Origin: Deltaproteobacteria bacterium
GTDB taxonomy: Bacteria > Myxococcota > Polyangia > Polyangiales > B10-G4
Direction of reading: 5' to 3'
Assembly (NCBI GenBank): GCA_019312705.1
Contig: JAFDCW010000339.1
Location: 1-5,781, forward strand
Length of the DNA: 5,781 nt
Below, piece by piece: positions 1 through 5,715 of this stretch. The position numbers and the translations under genes were made by a program. Numbering within the stretch: the first letter of the stretch is position 1; each line of letters opens with the position of its first letter. The notes under the pieces were generated by a model that was not told where the DNA came from, made no database searches, and worked only from the letters and a program-made list of their open reading frames with translations.

Positions 1-255
1 CCCGTGCAGCCCCTCGACGTAGTCGATTTCGGTCCCCTCGAGGTACTGGAAGCTCATCATGTCGATGTAGATCGGGATGCCGTGGGACTCGAATTGCTGG
101 TCGAGATCGGTGATCTCTTCCTCGAAAAAGAGGTCGTAGGAGAAGCCGGAGCAGCCCCCGCCGAGAACCCGGACCCGGAGGCCTTGGTCCCCGAGGCTCT
201 CGGCCTCGCGAATTTCCCTCACCTTTTCAGCGGCTTTGTCGGTCAGCATGATCAT
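1..255 (-). CDS. erpA: A-type iron-sulfur cluster carrier, ErpA/IscA/HesB family (3' end cut by window edge)
   Basis: This cytoplasmic scaffold/carrier receives Fe-S clusters and passes them to apo-enzymes, especially [4Fe-4S] targets. The visible 85 residues match the family from its first residues (MIMLTDKAAEKV) through the loop with the first cluster-binding cysteine (LGGGCSGFSYDLFF, Cys35) to the DMMSFQYLEGTEIDY strand. The C-terminal Cys-Gly-Cys pair lies beyond position 1 and cannot be checked. Family members have about 105-120 residues, so roughly the last quarter is missing. The QYLEGTEIDYVEGLHG stretch resembles ErpA more than IscA, but the three A-type subgroups are hard to separate on a fragment. 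I chose ATG at 255 because ErpA proteins often begin this way; an in-frame ATG at 249 is the alternative. Neither has a clear ribosome binding site. The gene is divergent from the pteridine-reductase-like gene with 56 bp between them. Confidence 0.93.
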   Translation of the reverse strand, partial: MIMLTDKAAEKVREIREAESLGDQGLRVRVLGGGCSGFSYDLFFEEEITDLDQQFESHGIPIYIDMMSFQYLEGTEIDYVEGLHG

Positions 256-311
256 CAGGGGAACTATAGGCCTTCCGTAACGTCATCGCCACTGCCTGCT
301 AGGGTCCCACC
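256..311. promoter_or_regulatory. Divergent promoter region between the Fe-S carrier and the reductase
   Basis: These 56 bp must carry the signals for both divergent genes unless their promoters lie inside coding sequence. On the minus strand a -10-like hexamer TATAGT (plus positions 263-268) matches the sigma-70 consensus at five of six bases, but no good -35 box lies 16-18 bp upstream. Its last base is only about 8 bases from the ATG at 255, so a transcript from it would be leaderless or nearly so, which fits the missing Shine-Dalgarno. On the plus strand AGGG at 301-304, seven bases before ATG 312, is a modest ribosome binding site for the reductase. The promoter call is tentative. Confidence 0.35.
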
Positions 312-1043
312 ATGCGGGACCTCACGAACAAGCGTGCCCTGGTGACCGGCGCTGGGACTCGAGTCGGAGCGGCCATCGCCCGGGCGCTCGGCGCCGAAGG
401 CATGCACGTCGACATTCACTACCACCGCAACAGAGAGGGGGCCGAGGCTTCCTGCGAGGCGGTGGTCCGAGCCGGAGGCGCGGCGACGCCGCGGCAGGCC
501 GATCTCTCGGACCCCGATGCGACTCGGGAGCTCGCTCGGGCCGTGCTCCGGGACGGGGACCTCGACGTCCTCGTACCGAGCGCCGCCAACTTCGAACGCG
601 TCGCCTTCGACGCCATCGCGCCCAGCCACCTGCGCCACGCCTTTGCCCTCAACGTCGAGGCACCCTTGGCCCTCGCGATCGAGTGTGCCCCGGCTCTCCG
701 GCGCACCCACGGGGCGGTCGTATTCATCACCGACGCCGCCCTCGACCGACCCCACCGGGACTATCTGCCCTACCTGCTCTCGAAGGCCGCGGTGCGTCAG
801 CTGATGGAGGTCCTAGTGATCGAACTCTCGCCCGCGGTGCGCGTCAACGCTGTTGCTCCGGGAACCGTCCTGCCGCCGCCGGGGATGCACGAAGAAACCA
901 TTGCCCGTCTCGTCGAGCACATCCCCCTCGGCCGCCTAGGGCGGGCCGACGATGTCGCCCAAGCCGTCGTGCACCTGGCGTCGTCGGACCTCGCGAATGG
1001 ACACGAACTCGTCGTCGACGGGGGACATCGCATCGGCCGCTGA
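312..1043 (+). CDS. SDR-family NADPH-dependent reductase, pteridine reductase (FolM/PTR1)-like
   Basis: This 243-residue cytoplasmic short-chain dehydrogenase probably reduces a dihydropterin such as dihydrofolate or dihydromonapterin. Seen in sequence: a Rossmann cofactor loop TGAGTRVG (12-19); HYHR at 36-39 after the second strand, the NADPH-selecting element typical of PTR1; NVEAP at 114-118; YLLSK at 154-158 (catalytic Tyr154 and Lys158); VNAVAP at 178-183; and a C-terminal GHELVVDGG. The usual SDR catalytic serine is replaced by Asp141 in the motif FITDAA, which is the hallmark of FolM and Leishmania PTR1 and separates them from FabG-like reductases. The usual NNAG-type loop reads PSAANF, so it has diverged. 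Length is normal for FolM. ATG 312 has AGGG seven bases upstream. The gene is divergent from the Fe-S carrier and converges on ygfZ 13 bp away. The substrate is inferred; another carbonyl substrate remains possible. Confidence 0.88.
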   Translation: MRDLTNKRALVTGAGTRVGAAIARALGAEGMHVDIHYHRNREGAEASCEAVVRAGGAATPRQADLSDPDATRELARAVLRDGDLDVLVPSAANFERVAFDAIAPSHLRHAFALNVEAPLALAIECAPALRRTHGAVVFITDAALDRPHRDYLPYLLSKAAVRQLMEVLVIELSPAVRVNAVAPGTVLPPPGMHEETIARLVEHIPLGRLGRADDVAQAVVHLASSDLANGHELVVDGGHRIGR

Positions 1044-1057
1044 GGGGGCGATGCGAT
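1027..1057. terminator. Inverted repeat across convergent gene ends, possible weak bidirectional terminator
   Basis: A perfect 9-bp inverted repeat, ATCGCATCG at 1027-1035 and CGATGCGAT at 1049-1057, encloses a 13-base loop in which CC (1037-1038) could also pair with GG (1046-1047). It covers the last codons of the plus-strand reductase, the intergenic gap, and the final base of the minus-strand ygfZ stop codon. Only three T residues follow on the plus strand and no T-run follows on the minus strand, so it is not a textbook intrinsic terminator. It may act as a 3'-end stabilising hairpin or be fortuitous. Confidence 0.35.
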
Positions 1058-2016
1058 CATTTGACCACGGCGAGGACCTCGGCGTTTCGTCCATCGATTG
1101 CGAGCTGGGTGCCGGCTTGGGCGAGAGCTGATTTTACGTAGCCGAAGGCGAAGGTCGAGTCGCCGTCGAAGGCGGCGAAGGTGACTCGCCCGACGCTTTG
1201 GTCCTGACCCGCGTCTTGGTCCCGGCGCAGAATGTCGGCGTCGGCTTCCGGAGGCGAATTGCCATCGACGGTCAGGACGACGAGACGCTTTGAGGTCTTG
1301 CCCCGGCTTTCGAGGGTGCAGACCACTTCCTGCCCGAGGTAGCAGCCCTTGTTGAAGGAGACCGCGCGGGCCTCGAGGCCCGCCTCCTGAGGGTAGTTTC
1401 GTTGGTCGAAGTCGACGGCGAAGCGCGGCGCCATCTTCCAAAGCCGAACGAGGTCCCAGCTCGCGGAGCTGACCATGTCGCCATCGACACTGCGCGCCGC
1501 CTCGACGAGGCCATCCCGGGCGGTGTCGAGGGTCGATCGATCCACGATGACGTCCCGACCTCCGACGCCGAGGCGGTCTGATGGGTGAACGCGGTCTGCC
1601 GGCGTGCCGCCTTGGTCGCTGGACTGGGCGACCACGTCCGCTGCCCGAGGTCCGACGACGGAGATCACGGCGAGGTCCTCGCGGATTTCGACCTCGACGT
1701 CCTCCATGATGATCTGAGTCTCGAAGCTCTCGAGGAGCGGAGTGACGCTCTGCTTCGGGACGGCGAGCCAGAAGACGTCGTCGCCGCGGTCGAAGGCCCA
1801 CACGTCCGCGAGGATCCGGCCTTTCACGGTGATCGCCAGAGCGTATACGGCGTCCCCCGCTTTGGTCTCGCGCACGTCGTTCGTGACCTGGCCGTTGAGC
1901 CAGCTGCGGCTGTCGTCGCCGGTGACCTCGAGGAGAGCCACCTCGTCGAGCACGCGCACGCCCGCACTGTCGGTGATGATTGTTGCGCCTCGTTGGACGA
2001 TTTCTTGGCTCTCCAT
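1057..2016 (-). CDS. ygfZ: YgfZ/IBA57-type folate-binding Fe-S cluster maturation protein
   Basis: This 319-residue cytoplasmic protein has the GcvT (aminomethyltransferase) fold but belongs to the YgfZ/IBA57 group, which binds tetrahydrofolate and helps build or repair [4Fe-4S] clusters, for example in MiaB and radical-SAM enzymes. The decisive evidence is the family signature KGCYLGQE at 223-230, with the conserved cysteine Cys225, followed by the basic segment SRGKTSKRL. Upstream lie LNGQVTND at 40-47, KGRILAD at 65-71 (where this family begins its folate-fold strands) and NYPQEAGLE at 208-216. The C-terminal barrel domain (about 240-319) ends normally, so the gene is complete. ATG 2016 starts the family-like N-terminus; no Shine-Dalgarno precedes it. 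The preceding intergenic region is shared with the divergent CAP gene, and the 3' end converges on the reductase. It is not a true glycine-cleavage T protein, because those lack the KGCYxGQE motif. Confidence 0.95.
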   Translation of the reverse strand: MESQEIVQRGATIITDSAGVRVLDEVALLEVTGDDSRSWLNGQVTNDVRETKAGDAVYALAITVKGRILADVWAFDRGDDVFWLAVPKQSVTPLLESFETQIIMEDVEVEIREDLAVISVVGPRAADVVAQSSDQGGTPADRVHPSDRLGVGGRDVIVDRSTLDTARDGLVEAARSVDGDMVSSASWDLVRLWKMAPRFAVDFDQRNYPQEAGLEARAVSFNKGCYLGQEVVCTLESRGKTSKRLVVLTVDGNSPPEADADILRRDQDAGQDQSVGRVTFAAFDGDSTFAFGYVKSALAQAGTQLAIDGRNAEVLAVVK

Positions 2017-2178
2017 GGGGCAGTCATCGGGGCAACCAGCGTCGAGCGCAAGGCCTGGATCGCCTCGGCAGTGTGCAGAGATGCGCGGTGGGCCGTGAAC
2101 GGGAGTTCTCTGGGGGCGAAAAAAGCCGTGTGATCTTCACGTCGGAGGGCTGGCTCGGGCATTGCTCTGGTGTGAACC
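2017..2178. promoter_or_regulatory. Divergent intergenic region between ygfZ and the CAP-domain gene
   Basis: These 162 bp separate two divergent starts and presumably hold both promoters, but I cannot point to a convincing -35/-10 pair on either strand. Visible features are an A6 run at 2119-2124 and a small imperfect dyad, GTGA TCT TCAC, at 2130-2140, which could be a protein-binding site. GGAGGG at 2144-2149 lies about 30 bases before the GTG start and is too far away to serve as its ribosome binding site. An open minus-strand frame crosses the region but runs on out of frame through ygfZ and looks like a chance frame. Confidence 0.3.
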
Positions 2179-3147
2179 GTGCGTCCCTCGTTCCTCACCG
2201 CTCTGCCGCTCGTTCTTGCGGCGACCGCTGTGACTGCCCTGACCTCCTCTGGGGCGGCCGCCCAGGAGCGGGACGAGGCCGGTGAGGCCGCCATCCTCGA
2301 GCGGCTGAACGACCTGCGCTCCGAGGCGGGCTTGTCGCCGCTTTCCCGGGACGCCCGCCTAGACGCCGCCGCGCGCACGCACAGCGCAGACATGGCATGG
2401 CACCAGATGCTCGAGCACGTTTCGCCGCGGACCGGATCGCCGGCCGACCGGGTCGAATCCACGGGGCTCGAAGTCGGAGTCCTCGCGGAGAACGTGGCCT
2501 TCGATGGCTCCTCGGCGGAAGCCCAAGCGGGCCTCGAAGCAAGTCCCGCCCATGCCCAGAACATGCTCGCGGGCGCCATGACCCACGTGGGCATCTCCGC
2601 TGTCTATGCAGACGGAGGCGTCTACGTGACCGAGGTCTTCGCGAGCATCGCGGGGACGGGGACCGAAGCGCCGGCGGTCCGCGCGCCGGTCGTGGCTCCA
2701 GCTCCTGCGCCGGTTCCCGTTCCCGCGGTTGCCCCGGCTCCCGTGGTCGCTGCCCCCGCCGCGGTCGCCCCAGCAACCGAGGCCCCCGCGGGAGCGTCTA
2801 CGGTTGCCGTTACTCAGCCGGGCCAACGCCGCGTCGCAGGCTACTGGGTGAGCCACGCGGGACGTTGGTTCTACTACCCGATGCCCGCGGATGCGCAGCC
2901 CGGTCAACGCCTCACGCCCGACCTTTCAGTGACCGGTGGGCCGCCGGGGTACGCCTCGGGGCAAACCCAGCCGTCCCCCGTTCGCTCCGCCCCGGTCGTG
3001 CGCGGCGCTCGCCGCGGTGTGACCTACACCTATCCGGCACCCCCTCCCGCCGGTGCCTCTCCGGGCCGTGGGACAACGGTGCGCGTCGTCGCCCCGCGCA
3101 CGACTAGCGTGCGTCGCGTGCCCCCCGTATACCGATTTCGGTTCTAG
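2179..3147 (+). CDS. Secreted CAP-domain (SCP/PR1-like) protein with Pro/Ala linker and a C-terminal YWV-type segment
   Basis: This 322-residue exported protein starts with a signal peptide: Arg2, a hydrophobic core at about 5-21, and a likely cleavage site after GAAA at 28. A CAP domain follows at about 37-156. Its four-residue metal/substrate pocket appears intact: His80 (MLEH), Glu104 (AENVA), His125 (SPAHAQN) and Glu152 (TEVFA). A low-complexity Pro/Ala/Val linker runs from about 163 to 205. The C-terminal part holds one aromatic motif, GYWVSHAGRWFYYP (221-234), then a Pro/Arg-rich tail ending YRFRF. Bacterial CAP proteins are mostly of unknown biochemical function; some act at the envelope or in spore coats. 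The start is GTG 2179: an in-frame stop lies just upstream (2173-2175), the next Met is residue 72, and only this start keeps the signal peptide. No strong Shine-Dalgarno is seen. The gene appears to be a single transcription unit and converges on birA with 8 bp between stops. Confidence 0.88.
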   Translation: MRPSFLTALPLVLAATAVTALTSSGAAAQERDEAGEAAILERLNDLRSEAGLSPLSRDARLDAAARTHSADMAWHQMLEHVSPRTGSPADRVESTGLEVGVLAENVAFDGSSAEAQAGLEASPAHAQNMLAGAMTHVGISAVYADGGVYVTEVFASIAGTGTEAPAVRAPVVAPAPAPVPVPAVAPAPVVAAPAAVAPATEAPAGASTVAVTQPGQRRVAGYWVSHAGRWFYYPMPADAQPGQRLTPDLSVTGGPPGYASGQTQPSPVRSAPVVRGARRGVTYTYPAPPPAGASPGRGTTVRVVAPRTTSVRRVPPVYRFRF

Positions 3148-3155
3148 AGCGCATC

Positions 3156-3911
3156 TCAGGTTGCCCGGACGAGCTCGAGGCGGCCGGCGACGAGTTCTGT
3201 CGGGCCGTCGGCGGTGTCGAGGCGCAGGGCACCCGAGGGGCTGAGACCGAGAAGTGTTCCGGTGACGTCGCCGCTGCGTACCGTCCTCCCGCGGTAGGCG
3301 AGGCGGCCCTCGATCGCTCGCACTGCGGAGGTCGGCCCCTCTCTTTCGAGCAAGGCCACGCCTCCTTCGAGTCGTAGGAGGAGGTCCGCGAGGAGAGCGC
3401 CGTGGTCTGTTTCGGGCAGTGACGTCGCGGTCTCCTGGAGCTCGGCGTCCCAGGCGTCGCGTCCCACGTTGATGCCGACGCCGACGATGACGTGTTCGAG
3501 CTTGGCCCCGACCGTGGCGCTTTCGACGAGGATCCCCGCGCATTTGCGACCGCCGACGAGCACGTCATTGGGCCACTTGACCTCGGCGCGGCCGAGGCCC
3601 GGGCAACGCGCTTCGATGGTCTCGGCCACGGCCCGGCCGACGACGAGGGTCAGGGGCGGCAGCGCCGGCGTTTCGAGGCGCGGGCGCAGGACCAGGGAGA
3701 AGTAGAGCCCGCCGCTCGGTGATGACCAGCGGCGTCCCTGGCTTCCGCGGCCGGCGCTCTGCTCTCGGGCGACGACGAGGGAGCCGTCTGTCGCCCCAGC
3801 CTCAGCGCGGACGCGGGCGTCGTCGTTGGTGCTGGCCGTGACCTCGAGGAGCTCGAGGGGTCTGCCGTAGCGTTCGGTCCGGAGCTGCGCTTCGAAGTCG
3901 GCGGCGTTCAC
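3156..3911 (-). CDS. birA: Biotin--[acetyl-CoA-carboxylase] ligase, catalytic form without repressor domain
   Basis: The enzyme activates biotin with ATP to biotinyl-5'-AMP and transfers it to the lysine of biotin carboxyl carrier proteins in the cytoplasm. The 251 residues contain the standard motifs: STND (27-30), the biotinyl-AMP loop GRGSQGRRW (54-62), SGGLYFSLVLRP (66-77), KWPNDV (112-117), the catalytic-lysine motif GRKCAGILVE (Lys123), and VGVGINVG (143-150). A small C-terminal SH3-like domain occupies about 205-250. The N-terminal helix-turn-helix of E. coli BirA is absent, so this is a group I ligase that should not repress bio genes itself. Translation starts at GTG 3911, inside the end of nadC: the four bases GTGA hold the birA start and the nadC stop, which implies translational coupling. 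No other plausible start lies in the N-terminal region. nadC-birA adjacency is common in bacteria. Confidence 0.96.
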   Translation of the reverse strand: MNAADFEAQLRTERYGRPLELLEVTASTNDDARVRAEAGATDGSLVVAREQSAGRGSQGRRWSSPSGGLYFSLVLRPRLETPALPPLTLVVGRAVAETIEARCPGLGRAEVKWPNDVLVGGRKCAGILVESATVGAKLEHVIVGVGINVGRDAWDAELQETATSLPETDHGALLADLLLRLEGGVALLEREGPTSAVRAIEGRLAYRGRTVRSGDVTGTLLGLSPSGALRLDTADGPTELVAGRLELVRAT

Positions 3912-4783
3912 GCGTGCTGGTCTATCCAGTCGAGGCCCAGGTCCGCCGATGGCGCCGAGTGGGTGAGGGCGCCGACGCTGATGATGTCTACGCCCGCCGC
4001 CGCGATGCCCGCGACTCGCTCGAGCTTCACGCCCCCGGATACCTCGACGAGGGCCCGGCCGGCGACGAGGGCGACCATCTCCCGGAGTATTTCATCGGGG
4101 AAGTTATCCAGGAGGACGATTTCGGCGCCGGCCTCGATGGCCTCCTGAAGTTGCTCCGGGGTGTCGACCTCGCACTCGATGCGGCTGGTATGGGGCGCGT
4201 GTCTCCGGGCCCGCTCGATGGCGGCGGCGACGCCGCCGGCGGCGGCGATGTGGTTGTCCTTGATGAGCACCGCCGATGAGAGGTCTTCGCGGTGGTTGTT
4301 GGCCCCGCCGCAGCGGACGGCGTAGCGCTCGAGGGCCCTCAGGCCCGGCGTCGTCTTCCGTGTATCGACGACGCGCGTCCGGCCACCGCTCGGCAGTTCG
4401 TCGACGAAGCGCCGCGTCTTGGTCGCGATGCCGCTCATTCGCTGGGCGAAGTTGAGGGCGACGCGTTCGCCCCCGAGGATGCCCTGGGCCCGGCCGGCGA
4501 TCTTGGCGACCTCGGCCCCGGCGGCGACGAGCTCGCCGTCTTTCGCTCGGTCGTGCACGTCGATGTCCGGGTCCACCTGGCGGTAGACCTCCCGGATGAG
4601 ATCGAGGCCCGAGACGACGAGTTCCTTCCGGGCTCGGATCACGGCTTCGCCGAGGACCCCCGGGGGTACGCACGCCTCGGTGGTGACATCGCCCCGACCG
4701 AGGTCCTCTTCGAGGGCCAGGGTGACGATGCGTTCGACTACCCCGCGCGGCGGCGGGAGCTCCCGTACGTTCGTTTGTTTCAT
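3908..4783 (-). CDS. nadC: Nicotinate-nucleotide pyrophosphorylase (quinolinate phosphoribosyltransferase, carboxylating)
   Basis: NadC converts quinolinate and PRPP to nicotinate mononucleotide, CO2 and pyrophosphate in de novo NAD synthesis. The 291 residues are full length and all landmarks are present, numbered from ATG 4783: EDLGRGDVTT (26-35), RMSGIAT (115-121), DTRKTTPGLR (140-149), CGGANNHR (158-165), LIKDNH (173-178), ECEVDT (203-208), LLDNF (225-229), EVSGGV (247-252) and SVGALTHS (269-276). These supply the basic residues that bind quinolinate and the acidic residues that bind PRPP. I prefer ATG 4783 over the in-frame TTG 4789 because AGGGAG lies eight bases before the ATG but only two before the TTG. 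The gene follows the CPBP protease by 74 bp and overlaps birA by four bases. Quinolinate must come from NadA, a [4Fe-4S] enzyme not encoded in this window. Confidence 0.97.
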   Translation of the reverse strand: MKQTNVRELPPPRGVVERIVTLALEEDLGRGDVTTEACVPPGVLGEAVIRARKELVVSGLDLIREVYRQVDPDIDVHDRAKDGELVAAGAEVAKIAGRAQGILGGERVALNFAQRMSGIATKTRRFVDELPSGGRTRVVDTRKTTPGLRALERYAVRCGGANNHREDLSSAVLIKDNHIAAAGGVAAAIERARRHAPHTSRIECEVDTPEQLQEAIEAGAEIVLLDNFPDEILREMVALVAGRALVEVSGGVKLERVAGIAAAGVDIISVGALTHSAPSADLGLDWIDQHA

Positions 4784-4790
4784 GTCCAAC

Positions 4791-4796
4791 GCTCCC
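4791..4796 (-). promoter_or_regulatory. Ribosome binding site that decides the nadC start
   Basis: On the minus strand AGGGAG is followed by the eight bases CGTTGGAC and then ATG. This is near-ideal Shine-Dalgarno spacing for ATG 4783 and argues against TTG 4789, which would sit only two bases from the site. It is the clearest ribosome binding site in the window; most other genes here lack one. Confidence 0.6.
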
Positions 4797-4857
4797 TGCT
4801 CAGCACGAGCTCGGTTTAGAACGCGCCGTCGTTGCGGTCTACCCTACCGTCACCGAT

Positions 4858-5715
4858 TCATCCCAGCCACCCGCGGACGAGCACGTCGGCGTAGAGGTTG
4901 CTGAGGGCGTGGAAGAGGATGGCCGCCCCGATGCCGCCCCGACGGGCACGGACCCAGCCGAAAAGCAGGCCCGGAAAGAAGACGGCGAGGCGTTCGGGCT
5001 GACCGTCGACGACGAAGTGCACGAGCGCAAAAAGTGCCGACTGGATGACGAGCGCCACGAGCGACACGTCGGTGCCGAGGATGCGGTGCTTTTTCGTGAA
5101 TACATCCGACAGGCGGGTCTGGAAGTACCCGCGGAAGAGAGCCTCTTCGGGGAGGGCGACGACGAGGATCTGGGCGAGAGCGAAGGCCAGGGGATCGCGC
5201 GGCAGGCTCGGGGTGAAGGGGTGGCTGGGGCCGTGGTAGAACGAGAATCCCAGGGCGAAAGGGGGAAAGATCACCAGGGCGAGGAAGAGCGCAAAACCGC
5301 TCTCCCGGAGCGCCGCCGGGGCTGCACGCGCGAGCGTCCGACCAAGCTCTCGGAGGCCCAGGAAGTCTCGTGGGCCTGGCTCTTCTTCGCCGTCTTCGCG
5401 GATCTCGCCGCTCTCGCCGATCTCGGGGGGCACGAGGACCCCCTCGAGGTCGATGCCCATGCGGCGCATGCCCCCGGGTTCGCGCTGGGCCAGGCGCATG
5501 GCGCTCAGCAGAAAGAGGGCCCCAACGGCCAGATGCACCCACTGATCGAAGGGCGGAATGTCGCGGCCACGGGTGATCGCGAAGGTCAGGGCGGCGATCG
5601 CCACGTAGACCAGGGTGAGTTCACGCGCGATCGCCCGTCGGTCCATCGGTGCGGCGGAGAGTAGCGCAGGGGGAAGCCCGGGGCGATCGGGGTGTGGGGG
5701 AGGGATCCGTCTCAT
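4858..5715 (-). CDS. CPBP-family glutamic-type intramembrane protease
   Basis: This polytopic membrane protein belongs to the CPBP (Abi, Rce1-like) family. The three active-site motifs are intact, numbered from ATG 5715: EEALFR (Glu190, Glu191, Arg195), FALVH (Phe229, His233) and HALSN (His269, Asn273). Hydrophobic stretches near 32-48, 60-75, 138-159, 176-189, 216-235, 241-256 and 262-279 suggest about seven membrane segments. Between segments two and three lies a long polar loop with a strongly acidic stretch at about 99-113. The start is uncertain. ATG 5715 overlaps the upstream stop as ATGA, favouring coupling, but the next 22 codons are Pro-rich and use codons rare elsewhere here (AGA, CTA, CCT), so ATG 5646 (262 residues, beginning MDRRAIAREL) is equally plausible. 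Neither has a Shine-Dalgarno. CPBP members process CAAX proteins, bacteriocins or sorting signals; the substrate here is unknown. Confidence 0.9.
   Translation of the reverse strand: MRRIPPPHPDRPGLPPALLSAAPMDRRAIARELTLVYVAIAALTFAITRGRDIPPFDQWVHLAVGALFLLSAMRLAQREPGGMRRMGIDLEGVLVPPEIGESGEIREDGEEEPGPRDFLGLRELGRTLARAAPAALRESGFALFLALVIFPPFALGFSFYHGPSHPFTPSLPRDPLAFALAQILVVALPEEALFRGYFQTRLSDVFTKKHRILGTDVSLVALVIQSALFALVHFVVDGQPERLAVFFPGLLFGWVRARRGGIGAAILFHALSNLYADVLVRGWLG

Noticed and set aside
4..345. Plus-strand open frame antisense to the Fe-S carrier
   Set aside because: The minus-strand frame carries the GGGCSGF carrier motif. The plus frame is a typical high-GC antisense frame that ends inside the reductase gene.
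797..1801. Long minus-strand open frame of 334 codons overlapping ygfZ
   Set aside because: It is an Arg/Pro/Gly-rich shadow frame of ygfZ and the antisense of the reductase end. It has no family motifs, while ygfZ in the other frame has strong ones.
1824..2594. Minus-strand open frame crossing the ygfZ-CAP intergenic region, with an internal ATG giving MPEPALRRED
   Set aside because: It runs antisense to the CAP domain and then out of frame through ygfZ with low-complexity Ser/Arg/Ala content. The piece over the intergenic region has no recognisable motif and no ribosome binding site.
2665..2793. Repetitive GC-rich tract in the CAP gene as a DNA repeat array
   Set aside because: The periodicity follows from Pro/Ala/Val codons of the linker. 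Units are irregular and there is no exact repeat with spacers, so it is not a CRISPR or tandem array.
2397..3107. Second plus-strand frame inside the CAP gene (236 codons)
   Set aside because: It is an Arg/Gly/Pro-rich out-of-frame shadow of the CAP protein, whose own frame has the signal peptide and the conserved pocket residues.
3131..3142. Small dyad ACCGA-TT-TCGGT near the CAP stop as a terminator
   Set aside because: The stem is only 4-5 bp with a tiny loop and no following T-run, so it is likely to occur by chance at this base composition.
4784..4857. Promoter for nadC in the gap after the CPBP gene
   Set aside because: The best -10-like hexamer (TCTAAA on the minus strand) matches only four of six bases and has no -35 partner. 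The gap is short enough for read-through from upstream.
4909..5664. Plus-strand open frame of 251 codons antisense to the CPBP protease
   Set aside because: It is an acidic, Glu/Gly/Asp-rich antisense shadow. The minus-strand frame has clear EExxxR, FxxxH and HxxxN motifs and membrane segments.
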